Positions 1-10,763 are shown, counted from the first letter of the stretch. The stretch is 64,000 nt of DNA from Semisulcospira habei (GCA_036245525.1 BTPG01000003.1:188699535-188763534); one strand, 5' to 3'. Numbers and translations are program-made. The notes: a model not told the origin generated them from the sequence alone.

Positions 1-1
1 T

Positions 2-2221
2 AGAAAAAAGAACAAAGACTGGTTTGACGAAAACGATGTTGAGATCCAGGAACACCTAGCAAAAAAAAGAGCCGCCCATCAGGCCCACCTAGCCCAGCCT
101 TCCTGCCCTGTGAAGAAGTCTGCCTTCCGCCTCGTCTGCAGCAGTCTCCAGCGCAAGCTCAGAGATCTCCAGAATGAGTGGTGGACCAGACTTGCACAGA
201 GGACCCAGCTTTGCGCTGACAATGGTGACTACAGGGGTTTCTACGAAGCACTGAAAGCAGTGTATGGCCCCAGGCACCTGGTACAAAGTCCCCTGCGAAG
301 CGCGAATGGCCAGGCACTCCTCACAGATAATACTTCCATCTTGAACCGCTGATCGGAGTACTTTCAGAGCCTCTTCAGCGCTGAGCGCACTGTTCAAGAA
401 GCAGTCGTCCTACAAATCCCACAACTCCCAGTAAAGGTTGAATTGGACGAACCGCCCACCGCTGAAGAGACCCCCACAGCCATCCACCAGCTCAAGAGTG
501 GCAAAGCAGCAGGCATTGATGGAATACCGCCAGAGATCTGGAAACATGGAGGCACAGCACTGCACAACAAGCTCCATGACCTCTTTCTCTGCTGCTGGGA
601 GGAAGGAACACTACCAAAGGATCTCCGTGATGCTGTCGTTATCACCCTGTACAAGAACAAAGGCGAGAAGTCTGACTGTTCCAACTATCGGGGAATTACC
701 CTGCTGTCCATTGCTGGGAAAATTCTTGCAAGGCTGCTCCTGAATCGGCTGGTTCCTGCCATCGCTGAAGACCACCTCCCAGAGGGCCAGTGTGGCTTCA
801 GAGCAAACAGGAGCACCACCGATATGGTCTTTGTGCTGAGACAGCTTCAGGAAAAGTGCCGCGAGCAGAACAAAGGGCTGTACATAACGTTTGTCGACCT
901 AACAAAAGCGTTCGACACTGTGAGCAGGCAATGCATGTGGCAGATCCTGGAGCGACTTGGCTGTCCCCCAAAGTTCCTCAGCATGATTGTCCAGCTACAC
1001 GAGGACCAGCAAGGCCAGGTCAGATTCAACAATGACCTCTCAGAACCATTCCCTATTCTCAACAGCGTAAAGCAGGGCTGCGTGCTGGCACCGACCCTCT
1101 TCACCATCTTTTTTAGCATGATGTTGAAGCAGGCCACAGTGGACCTCGATGATGACGATGCAGTGTACATCAGGTATCGTCTCGATGGCAGCCTGTTCAA
1201 CCTCAGACGACTGCAGGCCCACACGAAAACCCTAGACCAACTGATTCGTGAGCTGCTTTTTGCTGATGACGCTGCCCTCGTTGCACACACAGAGAGAGCC
1301 CTGCAGCGCATCACGTCCTGCTTCGCAGACGCTGCCCAGCTCTTTGGACTCGAGGTCAGTCTGAAAAAGACAGAGGTCCTCCATCAGCCGGCACCCAAGA
1401 CAGTGTATCACCCTCCTCACATCACCATTGGCGAGTCTGAACTAAAGTCAGTGCACCAGTTTACTTACCTTGGCTGCATTATCACGTCGGACGCAAAGCT
1501 GGACAAGGAGCTTGACAGCAGGCTGGCAAAAGCGAACAGCGCTTTCGGGCGACTTTTCAAGCGGGTGTGGCACAATCAACAGCTGAAAGCAGGCACCAAG
1601 ATCAGCGTGTACAGAGCTGTGGTCCTCACCACCCTGCTGTATGGTTCCGAGTCCTGGGCCCTCTACCGCAGCCAACTACGACTCCTCGAACGCTTCCACC
1701 AGCGCTGCCTGCGCACCATCCTGGGCATTCACTGGAGTGACTATGTCACCAACGTCGAGGTCCTTGAACAGGCTGAAACTGTGAGCATCGAGGCTTTGCT
1801 GCTGCGGACACAGCTCCGCTGGGCGGGGCATGTCTCCAGGATGGAGGATCATCACCTACCAAAGATCACCCTGTTCGGCGAGCTTGCTACTGGACACCGT
1901 GACAGAGGGGCACCAAAGAAGAGATACAAAGACTGTCTCAAAAAGTCACTTAGTGCCTGCCAAATCGACCACCACCAGTGGTCTTCGCTTGCTGTGGACC
2001 GTGACACCTGGCGCTCCACCATTTACAAGGCAGCTGTCTCCTTTGAGGACTCTCGCAGAGCTAGCCTTAAGGACAAGCGGCTCAGGAGAAAAAACAGAGA
2101 TGCCGCAACTCAGAACCCTGGCCCTACCTCCCCCTGCAGCCACTGCGGTCGAACCTGCCTGTCCCGGATTGGCCTCCGCAGCCACGAACAAGCCTGCAGA
2201 CGTCGTGGGCAACTCCTATAA
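2..2221 (+). pseudogene. Endonuclease/reverse transcriptase polyprotein of copy A, one nonsense codon
   Basis: One reading frame runs from the window edge to the stop at 2219-2221 and is broken only by TGA at 350-352, where copy B has TGG (Trp). Visible RT signatures include the GIDG and NYRGITLLS segments, FVDLTKAFDTV with the first catalytic Asp, KQGCVLAPTLF, and FADDAAL with the catalytic Asp pair, followed by a thumb segment containing GSESWAL. The C-terminus has a finger of the form CxxCxxxC, GLxxH, C. The product would nick and copy element RNA at the target (target-primed reverse transcription). Short ORFs starting at 110 and 443 are the two halves of this frame. One substitution separates it from an open frame over the visible part. 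Confidence 0.85.
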
Positions 2222-2224
2222 AAT

Positions 2225-2238
2225 CTTCGTTCGCGAAG
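2225..2238 (+). other. 3'-terminal stem-loop of RTE-like copy A
   Basis: Directly after the stop codon the sequence CTTCG-TTCG-CGAAG forms a perfect 5 bp stem with a TTCG loop. The same hairpin is at 17133-17146 in copy B. Position and conservation suggest an RT recognition structure in the RNA 3' end (inference). Confidence 0.6.
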
Positions 2239-2262
2239 TCAAGCCAAGAAAAAGAAAAATCC

Positions 2263-3293
2263 TACAGTTCGTCTCGGCTGTCGGGTACGATTAGGTCAAT
2301 TGTGACCTGTATGCCCTATGTGTGAAATTAGACAATTTTCTGCACCACTTTTTTGGAGTCATTTGTAGAACAGCTGACATTACTTTAATTTTTTTTTTAC
2401 GAAAAAAAACTGTCTTCTCATTAATACCCGCATGATATTTCATAAAAAGTGTTTGCATAAGCCTGCTGTTTGTACCGGCCCTGGGGTAGGATTATTTAAA
2501 ATTGTGACCTGTAACCCTAGGCGTGAAAATCAGCAAGAAAATTGCAAAGTTGATTCTCTGATACGTCAAATGTTAGTACTGCGTGACGTATAACATAAAG
2601 TCGTCACTATGAACACGGCGTCGTGTGACTAATGATGCCATGACGTGAAGCTTGAAGTGACGTCATTTCGCTGCTCCGTCGTGCTATCATTCTTCTTCAG
2701 AATAGCTATGCTACGCAAGACCACAGAGCTTACGAATGGCGAGAATCGCCGTGTGTCTGTCTTTATTTCTGTGTGCCAGTGTGTGTGGATGAGAGGGTGG
2801 GTTAGAGTAGAAAGAGATGATTACTGTTGCTACACGAGCTCACAGAGCGTACCAATGGCGGGAAACGCCAGTGGGAAGCAAGTCAGTTTTGGCCTGTGGG
2901 CACCTTTAGTCTGAGGCCGAAGGTCCCGGCGGGCAGACAAAAAGTTGGAACCCTCTCGTCCTCGGGAGGTAACTGATTCGCCCCTGGTTCTTATGCCTGT
3001 GCCATTGATGTAGTCTAAGATGAGTGTGCGCTGGTCTTCAGAAAACGGGTCGGTTCAGTTTTGTCTTGTATCTTAACCTATACAGCCCTGATACCCAAAC
3101 ATTTTAACCGCACTTAGCACTGACATTGGTTATCTCCCTCCATCCGCTACACACACTCGTGCACAGGAGGAAGGTAACCAGTGTACTCACTCAAATTTAT
3201 TTTATAAGTGCCGACGTAGACAACTGTTCTGTGCTTATCCTTCCAAAGTGTGGTTTGTTTGTTTGTTTTTTCCCTTGAATATTTTATCTTCAG
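2263..3293. other. Non-coding stretch with a cluster of CRE-like motifs
   Basis: No coding exon is recognised. Between about 2565 and 2666 several TGACGT/ACGTCA-type motifs occur, ending in a perfect TGACGTCA at 2658-2665. Two related segments of about 33 bp lie near 2720 and 2845 (CACAGAGC..AC.AATGGCG). The right part is presumably the last intron of the rolling stone-like gene. Confidence 0.45.
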
Positions 3294-3766
3294 ATACTCC
3301 GAGGGATGAACAGGTGGCCAGGCAGGTCATGAACGTGGTGTACGTGATCATTGACCTTTACGTCACCGCCACGCCCGTGCGGCTGATGCACTGTGTTTAC
3401 CCACTACTCTTCACCGTAGTCTACTTCTTGTTCACCTCCATCTATTATGCGGCAAGAGTACACCTCCGCGACACCGGCCAAGCGGAAAGATCGGGCATTT
3501 ATAAAGTTTTAGACTGGTCCAATCCCGGCAGGGCAACGTTGCTAGGATTTGTTATTCCCATCGTTATGGTGACGCTTGTTCACGCGCTGTTGTGGCTGCT
3601 GTACCTGCAGCGGACCACCGTTTATAGGCGAATATGCAGCGACCCGATATGTAACACACATGCGCGGGTAACTCACCGGCGAACGAGGCACTCGTCGATT
3701 TCAGCCGACGTTGATACGCAGGGAGGGGGTGAGCCGGAGTCATCAGAAGAATCAGATTCGGCCTAG
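3294..3766 (+). CDS. rost: Rolling stone-like membrane protein, terminal coding exon
   Basis: Rolling stone family proteins are multi-pass membrane proteins; Drosophila rost is linked to myoblast fusion. The exon follows an acceptor ATCTTCAG at 3286-3293 and ends at TAG 3764-3766. It carries family hallmarks: a DLYVTATPVRLMH segment, a hydrophobic helix PLLFTVVYFLFTSIYYAA, the KVLDWSNPG motif, and a further helix GFVIPIVMVTLVHALLWLLY, followed by a basic then acidic, Ser-rich cytoplasmic tail ending in EESDSA. Two clear transmembrane helices and one weaker amphipathic segment are visible. The exon starts with two bases of a split codon; the in-frame ATG at 3248 is intronic and should not be used. 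Upstream exons are not in the window or were not recognised. Family recognition is from memory. Confidence 0.8.
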
Positions 3767-4386
3767 TGTCGACGCCTTCTCAAACTGCTCATTCTACGAC
3801 GCAGAGGTCCTGTGGCCGACCGGGCTACCGCACGGGACAGCGTTGACCCAATGGCCTTGTGCTTACTGTCCTAGTAATTAAGTCACCTATGACTTGCCGG
3901 CGGGTACTGACCAGATTGGTTTCGATTGAGAAACTAAGAAAAACATTGAGGTCTGCGTCAAGATTTGTACATAGTCGAAGTGACTGTTAAATGAACTTCG
4001 CCAAACACGAACAGTGCCGTCTGTGACAAAAACTACACGGGCAGCCTCGGGTCATCTATTTCATTATGATAAATGTTAAAGAGGTGTCTGAATCAATGCA
4101 GGTCGCTGTCAACTCCAAGGCACCTCGGTGATCGTGGGGGACTTCCGCAGCCGCCCGCCCTCCTTTTGCTCGCGCCGATAGCGCGAGCGAAAGGCGGGCG
4201 AGAGGTTGGGAAAAAAAATCCCCAAGTGTGTAAAGAAGAATGCACATAATTATGTTCCCAGGTACTATGGCCAACTTTGAAGTGAAACTTATCACACTGG
4301 TAGCTTATATCAACACATTTGAACACTGAAGCAGAGCAGGCGGCGCTAGCCGCTATGCTTGCGCTCTGAAGGCTAGGATTCAAATG
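3767..4386 (+). other. Probable 3' UTR and downstream spacer with a strong GC hairpin
   Basis: No ORF of interest and no clear AATAAA was found. Positions 4152-4200 can fold into a long stem (CGCCCGCC with GGCGGGCG, then GCTCGCGC with GCGCGAGC, CGATA loop). A promoter, UTR or transposon-end role cannot be decided. Confidence 0.4.
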
Positions 4387-4395
4387 ACTCATCGG

Positions 4396-4558
4396 TTAGT
4401 TCGGGTTTAACGTCCACAGCACCGAGGTGATCATGGACGGCCCTGACGGGCGGGTTATGGGGGACAGGGAAATCTATTGCCTATGATCAACTCAGGCGCC
4501 CTCCAACTGTGCCACTTTGATTTACCAGGACATTTCAACGGACATGCTATTGAACATC
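4396..4558 (-). mobile_element. 5'-truncated SINE, minus strand, with 9 bp target duplication
   Basis: The reverse complement matches the 3' body of the full-length SINE at 22069-22385, including the conserved TGATCACCTCGGTGCTGTGG stretch. It is flanked by ACTCATCGG at 4387-4395 and 4559-4567. The tRNA head is missing. Confidence 0.8.
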
Positions 4559-4676
4559 ACTCATCGGGACTGTGTACGCGTTTATATAGGCCAGCCGACA
4601 GTTCTGTTGACTTGTTCGAAAGTCACAGAAGAACAGATTGAAAAGAGTAAAAGTGTAGGGCTTAACGTCCTTTGTC

Positions 4677-4912
4677 ATGGTGATTTTAAAGACGGAGCAC
4701 CGAATAGGGTATAAACAAAGGTTGACCCAGCTGGATTCAAACCCTCGAACTTTCGGACGAGGGTTCCAACACTCTATTGTCAAGGTGATTTTAAAGACAT
4801 GGTACCGAATAGAGTCTGCCGGAACAAAGTTTGACCCCAGCTGGATTCGAACCCCCGACCTTTCGGACGAGGATCCAACGCCCTACCACCTGAGCCATCC
4901 AGCTTCCCCACA
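4677..4912 (-). mobile_element. Two tandem tRNA-derived SINE units, minus strand
   Basis: On the minus strand 4843-4853 is a perfect RNA polymerase III B box (GGTTCGAATCC) and 4886-4897 an A box (TGGCTCAGGTGG). A related unit about 110 bp to the left has a decayed B box at 4733-4743. Both units share the segment around GGTGATTTTAAAGAC. This tRNA head differs from that of the 22 kb SINE, so it is a second SINE family. Confidence 0.65.
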
Positions 4913-5195
4913 GAAGAACAGAGAAATTATGAGGAATGGTTATGCACGTGAACCATGTGAGCTTCTTGTTGCATGGTAGACTGCTCTAAAATGAGAGCCA
5001 TTTAGCCCTGGAAGTGAAAAGGTTAACTATGATGTTTGTGTGGATAAATCAGGAGTCAAATTAAAATCGCAGGTTTGATTGTATGCTGATTTTGTCGGTG
5101 AAAATGACGATTTCAAAGACAGAAGTTTGGCAAAGTGCTGTAATTAAATCTGTCTGTAACACGACGTAATGCAAAATTGTGTTTGTTTATACTCT
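4913..5195. other. Spacer, nothing recognised
   Basis: A-rich non-coding sequence without a recognisable gene, RNA or repeat. Confidence 0.4.
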
Positions 5196-5265
5196 CGTGT
5201 GTGTGTGTGTGTGTGTGCGCGCGCACACACACACACACACACCGCACACACACACACACACACAG
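5196..5265. repeat. (GT)n-(GC)n-(AC)n microsatellite palindrome
   Basis: About 70 bp of almost pure alternating purine-pyrimidine: a GT run, a GCGCGCG centre, then two AC runs separated by CCGC. It is self-complementary and could adopt Z-DNA or a cruciform. Confidence 0.9.
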
Positions 5266-5416
5266 CAGATTGAGGGCGCCTGGGGGTAGTCCCTACTGCT
5301 TTATGTAGTAGGTGTTCAGTGGAAGGCTCAAAATGATAGGTCTGTTATTCTTTCTCTCCCAATACCCTCTCTAGATCTAGTGATATAGTATATAAGCTAG
5401 CCAGATCTACCGTGCA

Positions 5417-5437
5417 CCCCCCCCCCCCCCGCCCCCC
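5417..5437. repeat. Poly(C) tract
   Basis: C14, G, C6. Confidence 0.9.
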
Positions 5438-5559
5438 AGTACTCAGTAAGATGGGTTTCAAAGTGTACCTTAGTATGTCCTGAGATGTTTAAGCCATGTT
5501 TCCCGAAAATCCTTATGAACACACCAGAGATATAGCCGATGGCGCAAGGGTACCCCCAT

Positions 5560-6480
5560 TCATGCTCTTCGAAGATGCTAAAATGAGGTTGAGAAACATT
5601 TTCCTCTAAATAAATCAGAATTCATTGCCCAAATCAGGCAATATTATGTTAAGGCACACTTTCTGCATCTTCTGCAAAAAAACAGAATGACAAAATATTG
5701 AATCTCTCGCTCACAGTGAAGGTATTTGTGCACCCAGTAAACGGCCATTTCCGCGAAATCGCAAAAAAAAGACAAAAATTATGTGCCAGATGCCTTCAGA
5801 CATTTTCTATATATTAGCACGGGCAGTCCATTTTAAGGCTTACATCAATAAAACAGGATGTCACAATTATTATAAACTTAACTAGGTGATTCTGTGATTA
5901 CTGTGAGAGCCACAGTGGTTGATTTTGTATCCCTACCCCCAAGTTTTAAAAATACACAAAATTAATTGTAAAAATTTTCTTAAGTTATTCCATTTCATTT
6001 TGACCTCTCTTTACCTATTAATTTTCGATAATGTGAGCATAAAGTGCAAGAAATAAGGAAAGTCGGCATCCTTTACGGTACGTTCGTGGTGAATGATAGC
6101 TTTTTCCCAATTAAAATTGCCGATTTAGGAAACGTACGTTGTTTCCGATGCCCTCAGAAATTTTGTATACAACTGATAGGTCTTTGTTAGGTTTTATTGG
6201 TTAGGATAAAGTACCACAGTGACTCCCAACCTGCTTTTATGATGTTGTGATGCATCTAGGGGCCACAGTGGCTAAATCTGCTTCCCTACCCCCATTTTAC
6301 CAGTACACAAAGGAACGCAAAATGATCATAACAATTGCTTACATCATACTCCTCTGTTTAAATATTTTTGTTGCCAGTTTTCTTAACAAAGTATGCATAT
6401 TGAGCATAAAATTTGTGATCATTTCATTTAATTTCAATGTGACCCATAAATTTAATTGTAATTATTTTTAGTTAAGGCAT
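5560..6480. repeat. Diverged tandem repeat (about 350 bp unit), + orientation
   Basis: Two related units are visible. Anchor segments such as CCACAGTGG..CTACCCCC recur at about 5910 and 6263, and GATGCC(C/T)TCAGA at about 5788 and 6148. The right unit (about 6045-6480) is repeated in reverse complement at 10145-10625. No coding frame is convincing; the family is unknown. Confidence 0.6.
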
Positions 6481-7275
6481 GTTTAACAAGGGCTGCCGCT
6501 GAAGCTTCTACCGTCTGCACATTCTGCAGTCTTGTCAAACCTGGGGAAGCTGTACCTCAGGGAGATGTTGTGTCTGATGCTGTTTTTGGTCTGCATTAAT
6601 GACCTCCGTCCAACAGTACCAAGGTTCATCTCGAATATGCTCCATGCGGATGACTTTGCAGTGTGGAATGCAGCGGAACATAAAGAAATAGCATCCTGCA
6701 GAATCCAGGATGCTGCCAATAGCTGGACTGAAAGATGGCCACTCAAACTGAGCTAGACCATCTCTTTCAGATGGAAGAGGTCACCTTGAAACTGGAGACC
6801 TTCCAGTACCAATGACAGACAGGTCAACTTTACTGGCAACAAATAAATTATAGGATTCACGTGTAGGCCTCACATCGAAGCCATGGAAGCTAGAGCTCCG
6901 GAAAAAAAAGTATCTGATGAAGAAACTGGTGGGGACCACATTGGCGCAAATTACAGCATCCTGGCACAAGCAAACACCTGCTCGGTCAGACCAGTAGTGC
7001 GGTACCAAGATACATCAACAACACGAAACACTGCCTGCAAAACCAAAAAAGCCAGGCATGACAAGATGCAGAACATGGGTCATTCTCATGATGCAGTGAC
7101 ATTCTTATAGCCATCTGGAGCACCCCAATTTAGGAAATGGAGGACATTGGAGCCACTGAAACACAGAACAGCACACATGATGAAGAGACTTACTAAACAC
7201 CGACATCATGGGAGACTACAGTAGCAGACCAAGAACCGTCAGAAACGCCCAAGTCTGAACCGCCAACTGAAGGTC

Positions 7276-8538
7276 CTAACTATCTATATCCCGTAGTCTT
7301 GCCGACCGTTGGGGCACCACTGATAACTTGGCAACCAGCTTCCTCCATTCCTCTCTGTTCTCTGCCATTCTTAGCGTATCGCGCAGCTTCAGTCCTGTCC
7401 ACTCTGCGATATTGTCCTCCCATCTTTTCCTCTGTCTTCCTCTCCTTCGTCCTCCTTGCACAGTGCCTTGCAGGATTATTTTGGCAAGCTCTGCTGAACG
7501 CGTGACATGCCCATACCACTTCAGTTTGCGTTTTCTCACAATGGCTAATAGGTCTTCATATGACCCGCTGGCTTGTCTGATTCTGCTTCCCACTTCCACG
7601 TTTGTGACGTGATCTCTGTATGAGATGCCAAGCAGCCTTCGAAAACATCTCATTTCAGTGGCTTGTATCCTCCTTTCAAGGTCTGCTGTGAGGGTCCATG
7701 ACTCGCAGGCATACAAAAACACTGAGATGACTAAGGAGAGCATCAGTCTGATCTTGGAGCAGAGTGTGATGTTTCTGTCCTTCCATATGGTCTTCAGTCT
7801 TGTCAGTGCTGTTGTTGTTTGTGCAATCCTGGACAGTATTTCTGGTTTTGATCCCTCATCTGTCACAATGGCTCCTAAGTATTTCAATTTATTAACGGTT
7901 TACAGTTTTTGGCTTCCAATCATGATGTCAGTGCCAATGCCACTAGTGTTATTGGTCATCAGTTTGGTCTTCTCTGCACTGATTTCCATCCCGTACGCAA
8001 TGGCTGTACTGTCCAGCTTTCCACCAGCTGAGCTAGTTCCTTCTCTGTTCCTGCAAGGCCATCAATGTCGTCCGCAAAGCGCAAATTCGTGATTGTTCTG
8101 CCTCCAATACTGACAGATCCTTCATGATCTTTCAGAACGTCTGTCATAATTCCAGGAAGATGTTGAAAAGAGTAGGTGAGAGCAAGCACCCTTGTCTGAC
8201 TCCGACTGTAGTCCTAAACCAGTTTCCTATTTTGCCGTTGAAGCAGACTGCGCTAGTGGCCTTGTTGTAAAGGTTTGCTACGACTTTGATCAAGTTGGCA
8301 TTAATGTTGTATAGCTTCATTGTGGACCAAAGGGCTGCATGCCACACCCTGTCAAACGCTTTCTTAAAATCCACAAAGACATGATAGAGATCTTGCTGGT
8401 GCTGTAGGTACCTCTCACATAGAACTCTCAGGTTGAAGATCTGCTCAGTTGTGCTGCGCCCTGGTCTGAAGCCTGCCTGTTCCTCAGCTATGATTTCCTC
8501 TGCCTGTGGCTTCAGCCTGTTCAGCAGGATCTTTAACA
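7276..8538 (-). pseudogene. RTE-like reverse transcriptase fragment
   Basis: Reading the minus strand from 8538, the frame begins in the RT fingers (EEQAGFRPGRSTTEQIFNLR), continues through FVDFKKAFDRVWH with catalytic Asp, VRQGCLLSPTLFNIFLE, and FADDIDGLA with the catalytic pair. A frame change lies near 8150 and another near 7990-7890, and the thumb/C-terminus (KYLGAIVTDEGSKPE, ACESWTLTADLERR, RGRQRKRWEDNIAEWTG) runs to a stop at the very 3' end. There is no RNase H. Family style is that of endonuclease/RT RTE-type elements. Frameshifts make it inactive, and the 5' endonuclease domain is missing by truncation. Confidence 0.8.
7278..8538 (-). mobile_element. 5'-truncated RTE-like element inserted in the RNase H element
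   Basis: The insert is bounded by the direct repeat TGAAGGTCCT at 7268-7277 and 8539-8548, a 10 bp target duplication. Its 3' end (left) reads GGGATATAGATAGTT on the minus strand. It is truncated within the RT fingers at the right. Confidence 0.85.
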
Positions 8539-9043
8539 TGAAGGTCCTGCAAAGGGCTAAAACTGATGTCCTGAAACCAAGCCCAAAGATGTGTGAATAG
8601 CTCCCTTCAGATACCTGGACATCTCGAAAAGCCTTCTAGACAAGATAAGCAATGTTCCAGGACTCTGCCAAATTTCGCGGCACTGCACAAAGCCAACTCG
8701 CTGGAGATTATGCACAAGCGCTACCCTCACAGCAGCTGTGGCACCGCACAAGACGCCGTGCGGAATGAAGGAAGTGGCGTGTACATCTGTTGTGCAGACC
8801 ACACTACTACCTCCCTCTCCTTACCAGCTGGCGGCAGCAGCTCCAACTTTCGTACAGATCTGCAGGTGCTCAACACAGCAGTTGAGCACTAGCTAGGGAA
8901 AGGCAGCAGCTTGATCCACTGGCCTCACCAGGAAGCTTCAAGATAGACTGGATGCCCTGTCCACAAAATAGTGCTGCAGTGGATTCCAGTGCATTCTGGG
9001 GTAGCTGGGAATAGCACCAGATTATCTCAAGATCACAACCTTC

Positions 9044-9046
<3 letters not shown>

Positions 9047-9074
<28 letters not shown>
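9047..9074. repeat. Poly(A) tract, 28 A
   Basis: Uninterrupted A28 within the relic element, directly after the RNase H fragment. Confidence 0.95.
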
Positions 9075-9235
9075 CAAGACACTACAGCAACAAAGTGATT
9101 GACAACAGCAGAATGGCGGCTGCAGCCTGTGGGCAGACGACATCAACAAGCTGAACAGGGAGAGCCAGGCCACCATCTTTGATCTACGCACTCATTACTC
9201 TGGACAGGGTCCGTACAGAAAGCAGGGACGAAGTT

Positions 9236-10144
9236 CACAAACTTTTCATAACTTTTCACAAACCCAAACTGAAGCCTGAAGGTTTACACACTTTAAATTA
9301 ATTAGATCACTCTGTATCAGCAGCTCATTTGAAGCTTTCGTGCCTAATGCATGAAGAGATACCAAAATAAAAGAACGCTTAGTGAATGGCGGAGCTCGGT
9401 AGAAGCATAAACCACCCATCAGAATGTTCGGCAGAACGGCCATGCAGTCACTTTATGATCAAAGCTAAATATAGATCACTTGCAACAAGCGTCATCATGA
9501 TCGTTTGCAATGAAATAGTCACAAATAGGGGGAGAGAAAAAAAAAGAGGTAGACAAAAGTTTGCCAGCACTTTGTCATTTTTTACAAACTTTCACAGACT
9601 TTAAGGAAAAAGACTGAAATTTGCAGGCTTTCCAGGGCCCTGAAAAAGCCATGTCATTTTTTAACAACTTTCACAAATATTCACAGACCCTACTGACCCT
9701 GCTGGACTCACCTCTTGAGACTGGGGCATGCAGAAACAGTCCTATGCGAATTTGGCTTAGAAAATCAGTCTCCTTAGCACATTCTCCAAACATGTCCATA
9801 CAGAGAAGCGTTCCGCTGGCAGTTCTGACCAGAAGAGACGCCCCTGTACGCCAAACTCTGAAAACATGCTGCCTAGCTCTTGACAGCTTACTTATTGCCA
9901 GCCAGAGCAATATAAGATTTAAAGATGGCCATCAAGGAATTGAACGTTGCAGAAGGTGGAAGTGGTGATCTCGTGGTGGACATGTGGAAACTAAGTATTT
10001 TGATAACATTGTTTTGGTTGTTAGGAACCATGAAACGTTATTACGCATATTCCTATTTACACATTTCTAGACGAAAATAAATGAAAGGAAAAGGGGAGAC
10101 CTTACTACACCCGCCTTATGCTAGGTAAAATATCACCTAAAAGA
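9236..10144. other. Spacer with a short internal repeat
   Basis: No gene is recognised. The motif around CATTTTTTACAAACTTTCACAGAC recurs diverged at about 9240, 9578 and 9655, hinting at an old tandem repeat. Confidence 0.35.
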
Positions 10145-10625
10145 CCAGCCAGTTAAAAATAGTTGCAATTAAATTGATGGGTCACATTGAAATTAATGAA
10201 ATGATCACAAACTTTTATGCTCAATATGCATACTTTTTTAAGAAAACTGGCAACGAAAAAAATATATAAACAGAGGAGTATGACGTAAGCAATTTTTATG
10301 ATCATTTTGCGTTCCTTTGAGTACTGGTAAAATGGGGGTAGGGCAGCAAATTCAGTCACTGTGGCCTCTAAATGCATCACAGCATAATAAAATCAGGTTG
10401 GGAGTAACTGTGGTACTTTATCCTAACCAATAAAACCTAACAAAGACCTATCAGTTGTATACAAAATTTCTGAGGGCATCTGAAACAACGTACGTTTCCC
10501 AATTCGGCAATTTTAAATGGGAAAAAGCTATCATTCACCACGAACGTACCGTAAAGGATGCCGACTTTCCTTATTTTCTTGCACTTAATGCTCACATTAT
10601 TGAAAATTAATAGGTAAAACTATTC
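10145..10625. repeat. Inverted copy of the 6.0-6.5 kb repeat
   Basis: The sequence is the reverse complement of about 6045-6480, recognisable by the inverted GTGATCATTTCATT, GTACGTTCGTGG and GGTTTTATTGGTTAGG segments. Together the copies form a large inverted repeat with arms of about 440 bp around 3.7 kb. Confidence 0.8.
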
Positions 10626-10706
10626 TAAAACTTGATGATTTTCCAAGAACTGCTGTAAATGACGGTGAGTATGTTTTTCTATTGGTTTCGACAAAGTCGA
10701 AAGTAA

Positions 10707-10763
10707 GGTGGTACTTTATCCTAACCAATAAAACCTAAGAAAGACCTATCAGTTGTATACAAA
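10707..10763. repeat. Partial second unit of the inverted repeat family
   Basis: A copy of 10410-10461 (GGTACTTTATCCTAACCAAT onward), about 300 bp downstream, showing that the repeat was tandem here as well. Confidence 0.7.

Larger units (their letters stand above)
1..2262 (+). mobile_element. RTE-like non-LTR retrotransposon, copy A (5' end outside window)
   Basis: This is the 3' two thirds of the same element that is complete at 13436-17160. It begins in the endonuclease-to-RT linker and runs through the reverse transcriptase and a C-terminal Cys/His finger to an A-rich end after a short stem-loop. Nucleotide identity with copy B is high throughout. Clade assignment (RTE-like, endonuclease-type, no RNase H) is from motif style and is uncertain. 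Confidence 0.85.
6483..9235 (+). mobile_element. Decayed RNase H-bearing non-LTR retrotransposon, interrupted at 7278-8538
   Basis: The left part retains an RT fragment: a VPQG-like segment near 6548, NDLRPTVPRFISNML and HADD in place of the usual YADD (about 6650). The right part, after the minus-strand insertion, retains an RNase H fragment (VLQWIPVHSGVAGN, about 8970-9015) and a tail segment with SQATIFDLR. Many stops and frameshifts are present. An RT followed by RNase H suggests the Jockey/I/R1 side of the non-LTR tree. It is an old relic compared with the other elements. Confidence 0.6.

Noticed and set aside
3248..3293. Use of the ATG at 3248 as start of the rolling stone-like protein
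   Set aside because: The first 15 codons are an intronic polypyrimidine tract ending in an acceptor AG; family similarity starts after it.
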